Part shown: positions 1-8,391 of the stretch, one piece after another | How the letters are laid out: each line of letters starts with the position of its first letter | How positions within the stretch are numbered: the first letter of the stretch is position 1 | Assembly (NCBI GenBank): GCA_017510525.1 | Contig: JAFWNC010000009.1 | Span: 1-41,448 of the forward strand | From: Clostridia bacterium | GTDB lineage: Bacteria; Bacillota; Clostridia; TANB77; CAG-508 | Length of the DNA stretch: 41,448 nucleotides | Reading direction: 5' to 3' | Notes under the pieces: model-generated | What the model saw: only the letters and a program-made list of their open reading frames with translations | The model's database searches: none | Told to the model about the DNA's origin: nothing | Position numbers and translations under genes: made by a program

Positions 1-1
1 A

Positions 2-1312
2 GAATTATACAACATAATGAAAGAAAAAGAAGCTATTTATTCTAAACCTGATTTTTCAGAAGAAGATGGAATGAAAGCAGCTAAACTTGAAGAAAGATTT
101 GCTGAACTTGATGGTTGGAATGCTGAATCAGATGCTGCTATACTTTTAAATGACTTAGGTATTGATGGTGAATTACATTATAAATTAATGAGTGAAATAG
201 AAGCTAAAGATAAAGTTAAAGTATTACTTGCTCAAGCTCTATTTGGAAATCCAGATATTTTACTACTTGACGAGCCTACTAATGACTTAGATATCAAGGC
301 AATTAACTGGCTTCAAGATTTCTTAATAGATTTTGAAAACACTGTTATTGTTGTATCACATGATCGTTATTTCTTAAATAAAGTTTGTACTTATATAGCA
401 GATGTTGATTTTGGTAAAATAAAAGTATATCCAGGAAATTATGATTTCTGGTATGAATCTAGCCAACTAGCTTTAAAGCAAATGAGAGAACAAAATAAAA
501 AGAAAGAAGAAAAAATTAAAGAATTACAAGAATTTATTGCTAGATTTAGTGCAAATGCTTCAAAATCAAAGCAAGCAACATCTAGAAAGAAATCATTAGA
601 GAAAATTCAATTAGATGAAATTAAACCTTCTAATAGAAAATATCCTTATATTGATTTCAAGCCTGATAGAGAGCCTGGTAAAGAAATATTAGAAGTTAAA
701 AATATTTCAAAAACTATAAATGGTGAAAAACTTTTAGATAATGTTTCATTCACAGTTAAAAAAGATGATAAAATTGCCTTTTTGTCTGATAATGAACTTG
801 CAAAAACAGTATTATTCCAAATAATTGCTGGAGAAGTTGAACCAGATAGTGGTGAATTAGTTTGGGGAACTACAATAACAAGTAATTATTTTCCTAAAGA
901 TAATAATTATATGTTCAAAGATGATATGATTTTAGTAGATTGGCTTCGTCAGTATTCTAAAGACCCTGATGAAACATATGTAAGAAGCTTTTTAGGAAGA
1001 ATGCTATTTTCTGGTGAAGAAGCTTTGAAAAAAGTTAATGTATTATCAGGTGGTGAAAAAGTTCGTTGTGTTCTTTCAAAAATAATGCTCTCAGGTGCTA
1101 ATTTCTTAATATTTGATGAACCAACAAACCACTTAGATATGGAAAGTATTACAGCTCTAAATGAAGGAATGACTAGATTTAAAGGTAATATACTATTCAC
1201 TTCTCACGACCATCAATTAACTCAAACTGTTGCTAATAAAATTATTGATTTAAGTAATAATAATGTAATTGTACGTGAGTGTTCTTATGATGAATATTTA
1301 GAAGAAAATTAA
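2..1312 (+). CDS. ABC-F family ATPase (YbiT/YkpA-like), 5'-truncated by window edge
   Basis: The reading frame is open to the window edge, so the true start lies upstream; the first Walker A region is missing. Counting from the ATG at 17, NBD1 shows Walker B ILLLDEPTNDLD at about 81-92 and the H-switch VSHDR at about 114-118. A charged linker rich in K, S and A (about 160-200) is typical of ABC-F proteins. NBD2 has a canonical signature LSGGEKVR (343-350), Walker B FLIFDEPTNHLD and SHDH. There are no membrane segments, as expected for ABC-F ribosome-associated ATPases rather than transporters. Two motifs are off consensus: the NBD1 signature reads MSEIEAKDKVKVLL instead of LSGGxK, and the NBD2 P-loop reads FLSDNELAKT instead of GxxGxGKT. 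Such departures occur in the YkpA/YbiT branch, so the protein need not be inactive. The assignment to ABC-F is firm; the exact role is not. Confidence 0.88.
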   Translation, partial: ELYNIMKEKEAIYSKPDFSEEDGMKAAKLEERFAELDGWNAESDAAILLNDLGIDGELHYKLMSEIEAKDKVKVLLAQALFGNPDILLLDEPTNDLDIKAINWLQDFLIDFENTVIVVSHDRYFLNKVCTYIADVDFGKIKVYPGNYDFWYESSQLALKQMREQNKKKEEKIKELQEFIARFSANASKSKQATSRKKSLEKIQLDEIKPSNRKYPYIDFKPDREPGKEILEVKNISKTINGEKLLDNVSFTVKKDDKIAFLSDNELAKTVLFQIIAGEVEPDSGELVWGTTITSNYFPKDNNYMFKDDMILVDWLRQYSKDPDETYVRSFLGRMLFSGEEALKKVNVLSGGEKVRCVLSKIMLSGANFLIFDEPTNHLDMESITALNEGMTRFKGNILFTSHDHQLTQTVANKIIDLSNNNVIVRECSYDEYLEEN

Positions 1313-1413
1313 AAAAAGACAAGTGTGTGGAAATGGGGACGGTTCTGTTTTCCACGAAAAATCTTTTTCGTGGAAAACAAAACCGTCCCCATTTCCACAC
1401 ACTTGTCTTTTTT
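1312..1413. repeat. Long inverted repeat with GGGGACGG core, bidirectional terminator
   Basis: Two arms of about 48 bp with one mismatch meet at a 2-nt loop flanked by A5/T5. The outer ends are A-rich on one side and T-rich on the other, so it can terminate transcription in both directions between the two convergent genes. It carries the core GGGGACGGTT then TTTTCCACG, shared with the element at the right edge of the window and with a half copy near 39358. It lies directly between the two stop codons. Confidence 0.9.
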
Positions 1414-2665
1414 ATAAACTCCAATTCTTCCATTTTTCATTATTCTTAAACCATTCATTTAATTCATCTAAAGTGATTTTTCCCTCTTCACATTTTTTAG
1501 TCATCTTTTTAGCTTGTAAATTCCATTTATCAAATTTTTGTCTTATTCTAGGGTCATTTTCTAAATTTCTTTTTATCTTTTTATGTTGATTTTTATAATT
1601 ATTTCTATAAGTAAGTTTAATAATATCAGTATTTTTCCTCATTTCATAAGGAATATGTTTACAAAAATCACAATAAATTTGTCTATCATTTGGTAATATG
1701 TATTTTCCACAATTTTGACACTTTTTGATTACTAATCTATTTTCTAAGATATCTTTTATATAAATGTTTAAAAGTTCATCTAGTGAAAATAATTCATATT
1801 TAGTAACAATTTGAAGTTGACCTTCTAATTCATTTTTGTTTGTTTTAGTAGTTTGAGGCATTTTTTCGAAAATTGTTTCACTTCTTGGTATAAAAAGTGG
1901 CTCTATTAATAATTCCTCAATGTCTACCCTATTCTTCTCATTTTTATCAATTTGTTTATCAACAATAACAAAGAATGATATTATAGTATATAAATAGTTT
2001 AATACACCTGATAAAAGTTTATTATTTTTATCAATTAATTGTTGGTTTTGTTCTTCAATTAGTTTTATATTGTCTTTAATCTCAAGCTTTACACCTTCAA
2101 TATCATCTTTACTATGTTCAAAATACAAATCAAAGTCTTTCAACTCTACAAACTGTCTTAATTTAGCTTCATTTTTAAGTAATTCTTCTAAATCTGATTC
2201 ATCTTTTCTATTACTATTATATTCCTCTAAAAATCCATCTTGTTCTTGTATGTATAAATTAACATAATAATTCAAGTCATCACATAACATCTTAATAATA
2301 GATTTGTTAATATTACATTTTTCTAAATCTTCCCTTAATTTTGCAACATATTGATAATGGTCAAAAAGATTACCTACTACAGCTTTCTGAATTTGATTAA
2401 TATTGTTCTTTGTCTTTTCAATATACTCTATTAATGCTGAAAATATCTCTGTTTTAGCGTTTAATAAACTTAATAATATTTCACCATTTTTATTTTCAAA
2501 TTTTATTTCATTATCAATATCTTCAAATACTTCATATTTACTAGAAAAAGCAATAAAGTATTTTGATTTTTCTTTTGTAGTATTTAAAGGTTTTTCGGCT
2601 ATTCCAACAGTTTTGATCAAATTGTTCAAATCAACCATAACCTCATTAATACTATTTTCTTTCAT
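1412..2665 (-). CDS. Hypothetical protein with C-terminal zinc ribbon (DUF6076-like)
   Basis: 417 aa with no signal peptide. The first about 290 residues are charged, helical and low in recognisable motifs. The C-terminal part has a treble-clef or ribbon-like cysteine set: CQNCGK, then CDFC about 15 residues later, followed by a basic helical tail rich in K, R and N. This layout resembles Clostridia proteins of the DUF6076 type, whose function is unknown; I infer the family from overall look only. It has its own near-perfect promoter (2703-2731) and the ribosome binding site AAGAGGTG before the ATG. It is a single-gene unit ending in the shared hairpin at 1312-1413. Confidence 0.75.
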   Translation of the reverse strand: MKENSINEVMVDLNNLIKTVGIAEKPLNTTKEKSKYFIAFSSKYEVFEDIDNEIKFENKNGEILLSLLNAKTEIFSALIEYIEKTKNNINQIQKAVVGNLFDHYQYVAKLREDLEKCNINKSIIKMLCDDLNYYVNLYIQEQDGFLEEYNSNRKDESDLEELLKNEAKLRQFVELKDFDLYFEHSKDDIEGVKLEIKDNIKLIEEQNQQLIDKNNKLLSGVLNYLYTIISFFVIVDKQIDKNEKNRVDIEELLIEPLFIPRSETIFEKMPQTTKTNKNELEGQLQIVTKYELFSLDELLNIYIKDILENRLVIKKCQNCGKYILPNDRQIYCDFCKHIPYEMRKNTDIIKLTYRNNYKNQHKKIKRNLENDPRIRQKFDKWNLQAKKMTKKCEEGKITLDELNEWFKNNEKWKNWSL

Positions 2666-2702
2666 GGATACACCTCTTATTTAATTTGATTATTGTATCC
2701 GA

Positions 2703-2731
2703 ATTATATCACGGTGCACCTATTATGTCAA
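2703..2731 (-). promoter_or_regulatory. SigA promoter of the zinc-ribbon gene
   Basis: On the minus strand TTGACA (2731-2726), a 17-nt spacer and TATAAT (2708-2703): perfect consensus. The spacer contains the 8-bp palindrome GGTGCACC, which could be an operator, although nothing else supports that. Confidence 0.8.
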
Positions 2732-2757
2732 CATCTTCTGTAATGTATTTTGATTAC

Positions 2758-2785
2758 TTGACAAATATAATTCTATTTGTAAAAA
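2758..2785 (+). promoter_or_regulatory. Probable promoter of the glycosyltransferase gene
   Basis: TTGACA at 2758-2763 followed after 16 nt by a weak -10 (TAAAAA, 2780-2785). It is divergent from the promoter at 2703-2731. Confidence 0.45.
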
Positions 2786-2820
2786 TAATAGTAATAATTC
2801 TCAAATATGGAGGTATTTTG

Positions 2821-4465
2821 ATGTTCTCTATTTTTAATGACTTATCAATTATATTTGTTTGGATCTTAATACTTATTGCAACTTTTTTGTTATTTAGTAA
2901 AAATGAATCGTTTAAAAAAATCAATAGTATTTTAGATGATTTTATAAACAAAAAATATAAAATTGTTGTATTGTTTTTGTTTATATTAACTGCTTTTACC
3001 TCTCTTTATAAACTAGGTATTGTTCCTTATGGCCTTCATGTTGATGAAGCAGGAATGGCTTATGACGCATTTTCATTATCTAAATATGGACTTGATAGAT
3101 ACTTAAATAACTATCCTGTATATTTAATTAACTATGGTGGTGGCCAAAGTGCAATGTATTCATACCTTACAATGATATTATTTAGAATTTTTGGAATTAG
3201 TATTTACACAATTAGAACACCTGCCGTCCTTTTACGATTACTTACATTTATAAGTATTTTCTTTATAATGAAAGATGAAAAAAACAAATACAAAACAATT
3301 TCAATTCTTTTTTTGTTTAGTATTTGTCCTTATTTTATTATGCAATCAAGATGGGGCTTAGACTGTAATTTACTGATTCGGATTTATGAGTATTTCAATT
3401 GCACTGCTTATTAGAGCTGTTGAGAATAATTCTATAAAAAAATTAATCCTATGTGGATTATTTTTGGGTCTATCTCTTTATACCTACGCCCTATCATATA
3501 TTATAATTCCAATACTATTATTTTTAATATGTTTATATTTATTATGGTGTAAAAAAATAACAATAAAAAGACTAATACTCTTAGGTATTCCAATTTTCAT
3601 ATTAGCACTTCCTCTTATACTAATGATATTAATTAATAATGGATTTTTAAATGAAATTAAAACTTTTATTACTATTCCAAAATTACCATTATATAGAGGA
3701 AATGAATTATCTTTGAAAAATATAAAAGATAATTTATATATTATTCCATCAATATTAAGTTATGATAATCAAGAGTTATTCGGTTTACAGTTGGTTTATA
3801 ATGCTATTCCTCAATTTGGAACACTTTATTATTTATCTATCCCTTTATTCTTTGTAGGATTAGGATATGGAATAAAAAAATTCTTTATTTCTATTAAAAA
3901 TAAAGAATTTGACATTAATTCAATTTTTCTATTTTGGTTTTTTAGTGTACTTGTTTGCATGTTATTGATAATAGCTCCAAATATTAATAAAGCAAATGCT
4001 ATTTTTGTTCCGCTTATATACTTTGTTGCTTTAGGAATTTGCTTTATAATTAAAAACTTAAGAGTACTATTTATACCTATAGTTATCCTTCTTATTGTTA
4101 ATTTTGCTATGTTTTTCTACTACTTTTTTAATCAATATAATAAAGACTGGCAAGATTTATATTACTTCTCTGGAAATTATATGGATGCAATTTCATATAG
4201 TAAAGAATTAGATAAAAAAGATATTTATATTGTTGGAAATGTAACTTCTCAGCCATATATTTATATACTCTTAGATAATGAGATTTCTCCATATGATTTT
4301 AATTCATATAATATTAAAACAACAAATCATAATTATATTTTTGATTATAATTATGATGAAAATTCTGTATATATTATGAGCTATGATGAAAATGTTTGTG
4401 AAACATGGTGTGAATATGGATTCAAAAGTAAGCAGTTTGGAAATATTGTAGTATTTTATAAATAG
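2821..4465 (+). CDS. GT-C type membrane glycosyltransferase (ArnT/GT39-like), read through a +1 frameshift at CGG
   Basis: The start is the ATG at 2821, seven bases after the site GGAGG; longer in-frame starts lack a ribosome site. Frame 1 runs to the in-frame CGG at 3379-3381 (codon 187), after which it drifts and stops at 3414. Skipping the C at 3379 and reading on from GGA at 3380 joins it to the rest, giving a continuous protein of about 547 aa. The combined product has a first membrane helix, an extracytoplasmic loop with HVDEAGMAYDAF (the Asp-Glu motif typical of GT-C lipid-sugar transferases), about ten further hydrophobic segments and a soluble C-terminal domain. It probably moves a sugar from a polyprenyl-phosphate donor to an envelope acceptor; donor and acceptor cannot be told. 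If the shift does not occur, this is a pseudogene. Confidence 0.75.
3379..3382 (+). other. +1 frameshift site, in-frame CGG (CGGA)
   Basis: In-frame codons are CTG ATT CGG ATT. The continuing frame is CTG ATT (C) GGA TTT ATG. One base is skipped and glycine is read. The zero frame stops at 3414. There is no homopolymer here that would favour ordinary slippage. Confidence 0.7.
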
Positions 4466-4533
4466 ATTCTAAAAACTTCTGGGGAGGTGTACCAAAAATC
4501 TTGGTGTACCTCCCCAGAAGTTTTTAGAATCTA
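4463..4533. repeat. Perfect 27-bp-arm hairpin spanning both convergent stop codons
   Basis: Arms 4463-4489 and 4507-4533 are perfectly complementary. The left arm begins with the TAG stop of the glycosyltransferase and the right arm ends with the TAG stop of the TetR gene, so one element supplies both stops. The centre holds an 8-bp direct repeat, GGTGTACC, twice with 9 nt between. It probably acts as a bidirectional terminator. Confidence 0.9.
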
Positions 4534-5097
4534 TTTTGTTATTCCTCTTACAACAGTTTCAACATAACCATTATAGATTTGCTCAGCAGTTACTTGTCTA
4601 TCTTTTTTTAGTCTGTATAGTAAACTAGAAAATGTAATTCCAAATATACCGCAAGCTATAGCTTCAGCATCTCCATCATAAAAAACACCTTCTTTTATTC
4701 CATCTTCAATAACCTTTTTAATTATTGAAACATAGCTATTTACTGCATATTTACACTTTTTAGTTCTAGAAGTTTCTCCTAAAGTATTACTTATAACAAC
4801 TGTTATAAAATCTTCATAATTTATTATTGTTTTTATTTCAACCATCAAAATTGCTTTTAATTTATCTAAACTATTATCACATTTTTTACACTTGATTTCT
4901 ATACTATTTGATAACAGTTTAAAACCTTCTTCTAAAAGCAAATCAAATAAATCCTCTTTTGTCTCAAAGTGATAATATAATGCTCCCTTAGCATATCCAG
5001 CTACAGCAGTTATTTCTTCAATTCCAGTATTTTCATACCCTTTTTCAGCAAACAACTTAATTGCTGTCATAAAAATTCTTCTTTTCGTATTATTCAT
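4531..5097 (-). CDS. TetR/AcrR family transcriptional regulator
   Basis: 188 aa, the usual TetR length. The N-terminal helix-turn-helix is clear: FAEKGYENTGIEEIT (about 16-30) followed by AGYAKGALYYHFETKEDLF (about 33-51), the family signature. The C-terminal ligand-binding half is divergent, so the inducer cannot be read from sequence. It is the last gene of a three-gene run with an acyl carrier protein and an AMP-dependent synthetase (23-nt and 24-nt gaps), so it probably controls that operon and may sense an acyl compound; this is inference from context. Confidence 0.9.
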   Translation of the reverse strand: MNNTKRRIFMTAIKLFAEKGYENTGIEEITAVAGYAKGALYYHFETKEDLFDLLLEEGFKLLSNSIEIKCKKCDNSLDKLKAILMVEIKTIINYEDFITVVISNTLGETSRTKKCKYAVNSYVSIIKKVIEDGIKEGVFYDGDAEAIACGIFGITFSSLLYRLKKDRQVTAEQIYNGYVETVVRGITK

Positions 5098-5120
5098 ATA
5101 TGATAACCTTTCAAAATATA

Positions 5121-5360
5121 TTATTGATTATTATACACGTAATTAACTAAATCTTCAACAGTTAATATTTTTTCTGAATCTTCGTCAGATATTTCAATTT
5201 TAAATTTTTCTTCAACATTCATAACTAACTCAACAATATCTAAAGAATCAGCAGCTAAATCATCAATGATACTAGCCTGTTTATCAATTTCTTCTTCACT
5301 TCTTCCAAACTGTTCTTTTATCATTTCTTTTAGTGTAACAAAAATTTCATCTTTACTCAT
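5121..5360 (-). CDS. acpP: Acyl carrier protein
   Basis: 79 aa, acidic. The phosphopantetheine attachment motif DSLD is at about residues 38-41 (Ser39) within LAADSLDIVELVMNVEEKF, the conserved helix II. The prosthetic group carries acyl chains as thioesters. It follows directly on the AMP-dependent synthetase and has the ribosome site GAAAGGAAA. Because it is not next to fabD, fabG or fabF, it is likely a dedicated partner of the neighbouring synthetase rather than the main fatty-acid ACP, although the second is not excluded. Confidence 0.93.
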   Translation of the reverse strand: MSKDEIFVTLKEMIKEQFGRSEEEIDKQASIIDDLAADSLDIVELVMNVEEKFKIEISDEDSEKILTVEDLVNYVYNNQ

Positions 5361-5384
5361 TTCAATCTATTTCCTTTCTTAACT

Positions 5385-7109
5385 TTATATTCCAGCAAGA
5401 ATTAATTTCATTTCTTCTTGTCTCTTAACCTTTTTAGTTGTTGTTTTAATTAGTTCTTCTCTAGTTGTTATAAGATTTTGAATATGTTTATACTTAGGGA
5501 AAGTCATATTAACCTCTTTAATCTTATCCCAAACAATTTGTCTTAACTCTTCTTCAGTTTTATCATAGTATTTTTCCTTTATAGTCTCTTCATCATAAAC
5601 AACCTTAACTGATAAAGTAAGATCGTTTTTATCTTTCTTATCTTGAAGACCGAAAACCATACATTCACTTACTAAATCAATTCTATTAACAACAGTTTCA
5701 ATCTCCTCTGGAAATACTTTCTTTCCATTTTTCAAAACAATCATATTTTTACTTCTACCAGTAACAAATAAGTATCCGTCTTTATCATAATAACCTAAGT
5801 CACCTGTATAAAACCAACCGTCTTTTAATACTTCAGCTGTTTTTTCAGGCATTTCATAATAACCAAGCATTACATTTGGTCCTTTTACTCTAATCTCCCC
5901 AATTCCGTTTTCATCTTTATTAACAATCTCAATAGTATCATTTATTACAGGAACACCAACAGAACCATATCTTGACTTTTTAAAGTTTTCAACCGCAATA
6001 ACAGGCGCAGTTTCACTTAAACCATATCCTTGTAATGTAGTAATTCCAAAATCGTTAAATCCTTTTATAGACATCTTATCAGCTGGAGCACCACCTGAAA
6101 CAACAAGTCTTAATTTTCCACCTAACTCGTTAATTACTTGTTTAAATAGTTTTCTTCTAATATCAATATTAAATTTAAGTAATAAGTTACTCAATACAAT
6201 CATTGATTTTACTAATTTTGCTTTTCCCTGTTTATCAATACCTTTCCAAACTGCATTATATATAGCTTCTGTTAAAACAGGAACACCAACAAAAAGACTA
6301 ACTTCATATTCTTTCAAATTATCTTTTATATACCTTAATCCATCAGGAAATACATTCTTCACCCCAGCGCTTAAAGTTAAAACTAGAATTGTTGATCCCA
6401 TAATATGGTGAAAAGGTAAAAAAGCAATATTCGTATCAGTGCTTCTTATATCTTCAACACTAGCAATAGCATATACATTTGAGGCAACATTTCTTTGAGA
6501 AAGCATTACTGCCTTTGATTTTGAAGTTGTTCCAGAAGTAAATAACATTATATTCATCTCATTATTATTGATTTCATTATCAATATATTCTCTATTTCCT
6601 TCTTTGATTATTTTTCTACCTTTTTTAACTAATTCTGGAACATTACTAAATCCTTCACATTCCTCCATACAAATAAATTCTTTAATATTTGTACTGTTTC
6701 TCTTTTTGATCTCACTAATAATTTCAACTAATTTCTTATCAAAAACAATTGCTTCAACACCGCTTCTTATTAATGAACTTTCTAACTCATCTAATTGCAA
6801 ATCTTTATCAAGAGGAACTGAAACAATACTACCTAAAAGATTACTTAAATGAGCTAAAACCCATTCATATCTGTTTTTCCCAATAACAGCAACTCTCTTT
6901 CCCCTTAGGCCTAAAGAATAAAAAGATGTACCTAAGCAATTAATCTCTTCAAGAAATTTTTTATAAGTAATATTTTTATAATCAACCTTTCCTTTTACTT
7001 TATTCTTAATAACAAAAGCAATATTATCACCATAAACATCAGCAGAATTGTAAACAATCTCCTTAATATTATTAAAATCCTTTGCTTTAAAATAAATATC
7101 CTTACTCAT
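5385..7109 (-). CDS. AMP-forming acyl-CoA / acyl-ACP synthetase
   Basis: About 574 aa, an adenylate-forming (ANL) enzyme. The P-loop MLFTSGTTSKSKAV, the GYGLSETAP motif, the YTGDLGYYDKDGYLFVTGR hinge region and a C-terminal K in ETIKTTTKKVKRQ-like context are all present. It activates a carboxylic (fatty) acid with ATP and hands it to a thiol. As the next gene is an acyl carrier protein, the acceptor may be that ACP rather than CoA (inference). The start is uncertain: ATG at 7109, or GTG at 7118, which sits a better 8 nt from the site GAAAGG. Longer in-frame starts up to 7181 lack a ribosome site. Confidence 0.88.
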   Translation of the reverse strand: MSKDIYFKAKDFNNIKEIVYNSADVYGDNIAFVIKNKVKGKVDYKNITYKKFLEEINCLGTSFYSLGLRGKRVAVIGKNRYEWVLAHLSNLLGSIVSVPLDKDLQLDELESSLIRSGVEAIVFDKKLVEIISEIKKRNSTNIKEFICMEECEGFSNVPELVKKGRKIIKEGNREYIDNEINNNEMNIMLFTSGTTSKSKAVMLSQRNVASNVYAIASVEDIRSTDTNIAFLPFHHIMGSTILVLTLSAGVKNVFPDGLRYIKDNLKEYEVSLFVGVPVLTEAIYNAVWKGIDKQGKAKLVKSMIVLSNLLLKFNIDIRRKLFKQVINELGGKLRLVVSGGAPADKMSIKGFNDFGITTLQGYGLSETAPVIAVENFKKSRYGSVGVPVINDTIEIVNKDENGIGEIRVKGPNVMLGYYEMPEKTAEVLKDGWFYTGDLGYYDKDGYLFVTGRSKNMIVLKNGKKVFPEEIETVVNRIDLVSECMVFGLQDKKDKNDLTLSVKVVYDEETIKEKYYDKTEEELRQIVWDKIKEVNMTFPKYKHIQNLITTREELIKTTTKKVKRQEEMKLILAGI

Positions 7110-7210
7110 GATAATCACATATCCTACCTTTCTATATCTTAAATCTTTAATTATTAAAACATAGAAAAAAACAAATGTCACTATCCCAGGTGGTCAGAAA
7201 AAAATGATAC

Positions 7211-7240
7211 AAAAAAAATGGGGACAAATCCCCATTTTTT
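7211..7240 (-). terminator. Rho-independent terminator after the ABC exporter
   Basis: Stem of AAAAAATGGGG with CCCCATTTTTT and a 6-nt loop, followed on the minus strand by a T-run. It closes the exporter operon before the synthetase operon. Confidence 0.85.
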
Positions 7241-7248
7241 CAGTAAAC

Positions 7249-8391
7249 TTAATTTGCTTTTTTTCTTGAAATCACATTAGTCAAAACTATAAAAACAAGA
7301 GTAAAAGCTAAAATAATTCCCATATTAAATATAATCGGTTGTAATGATTCTAAATTAATACTCTCTAGCTTTGCCAACTTATCATTTGAACTAACATAAT
7401 AATAAGTAGGAATCAAATGTCCAACCTTAATAACCATATCAGGCAACATACTCAAAGGAACAAATACTCCACAAAGGAAACTTGAACCAAGAGCCCAAAC
7501 ATTTACTATTCCAGCAATTGCATTTTTGCTTGTTATTAATGTTCCAATTAAGAAAGCAATTGCAGTTGAACATATAGTAAATAATAGTGAATTAATCATA
7601 TAAATCAATCCATGTCCACTAAATAATGCATCTCCTATTATAAAATAACTTGCTATTACATAGGCAAACCATAATAGTACTGAAAATAAACAATTTGATA
7701 ATAAAAGTTGTCTATTATATACTTTATAATTCACACTACTTATCTCAGTTCTTTTTCTTATCTTTTCTTCTCTAAAACTATTTAAAATCATGCAAACAAC
7801 ATACACTAAAGCAGCAGAAATACTATAACTTGCAAAATTATAATAAAAATCCATTTTCTCTAAAGAATCAGTATCTAGCTTAGTTGTCATTTCTATTTTA
7901 GTATCTTTGTCCATAGTATCATTTGTTTTTTTAATTATATCTTCCTCACTTAAGTTACTATCTCTATAGATTTCAGCAGTTTTAAAATATCTTTTAACCA
8001 TCATTTCAGCTAAAGAAGCCTGATAGTCGCCATTACTCTTTACATTTATTTCAGGATTTTTCCCATTCATAAAATCTTCATTAAAACCTTTAGGAATATA
8101 AATAATATAATCCGCTTGTCTGTAGAAAAGTGAATCATCTATTTCTTCCTCTGTTTTTAGATTATCAATAATTTTACAATTATCTTCTAAATAATCTATA
8201 AAACCTTCTGTAATTCCATTATTAACATCTTCATTAACTATTGTAACATCTGGCTTTACAGCAACAAAATTTGTTGAAGTTTCACTTGTTTTTAATGAGG
8301 CAACACTTATTCCAATTAAAATTCCTGTATATACAATTATCATTATTTTGTTTTTATTCAAAACTTTTAAAAATGCTTTAAATACTGTCAT
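7249..8391 (-). CDS. ABC-2 type permease, second subunit of exporter
   Basis: 380 aa. One N-terminal membrane helix (about 14-34), a soluble extracytoplasmic region of about 150 residues, then five C-terminal helices: the layout of ABC2_membrane_3 permeases. It overlaps the preceding permease by 14 nt, so the two are translationally coupled and probably form a heterodimer with the ATPase at 9562-10500. The substrate cannot be read; related three-gene units export drugs, peptides or lipids. Confidence 0.87.
   Translation of the reverse strand: MTVFKAFLKVLNKNKIMIIVYTGILIGISVASLKTSETSTNFVAVKPDVTIVNEDVNNGITEGFIDYLEDNCKIIDNLKTEEEIDDSLFYRQADYIIYIPKGFNEDFMNGKNPEINVKSNGDYQASLAEMMVKRYFKTAEIYRDSNLSEEDIIKKTNDTMDKDTKIEMTTKLDTDSLEKMDFYYNFASYSISAALVYVVCMILNSFREEKIRKRTEISSVNYKVYNRQLLLSNCLFSVLLWFAYVIASYFIIGDALFSGHGLIYMINSLLFTICSTAIAFLIGTLITSKNAIAGIVNVWALGSSFLCGVFVPLSMLPDMVIKVGHLIPTYYYVSSNDKLAKLESINLESLQPIIFNMGIILAFTLVFIVLTNVISRKKAN

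Noticed and set aside
1323..1589. Open frames crossing the hairpin at 1312-1413 (both strands)
   Set aside because: They arise from the palindrome and the antisense of the zinc-ribbon gene; no ribosome site.
2686..2820. Longer start for the glycosyltransferase (ATG 2686)
   Set aside because: It would begin upstream of the predicted promoter and has no ribosome site; GGAGG lies just before the ATG at 2821.
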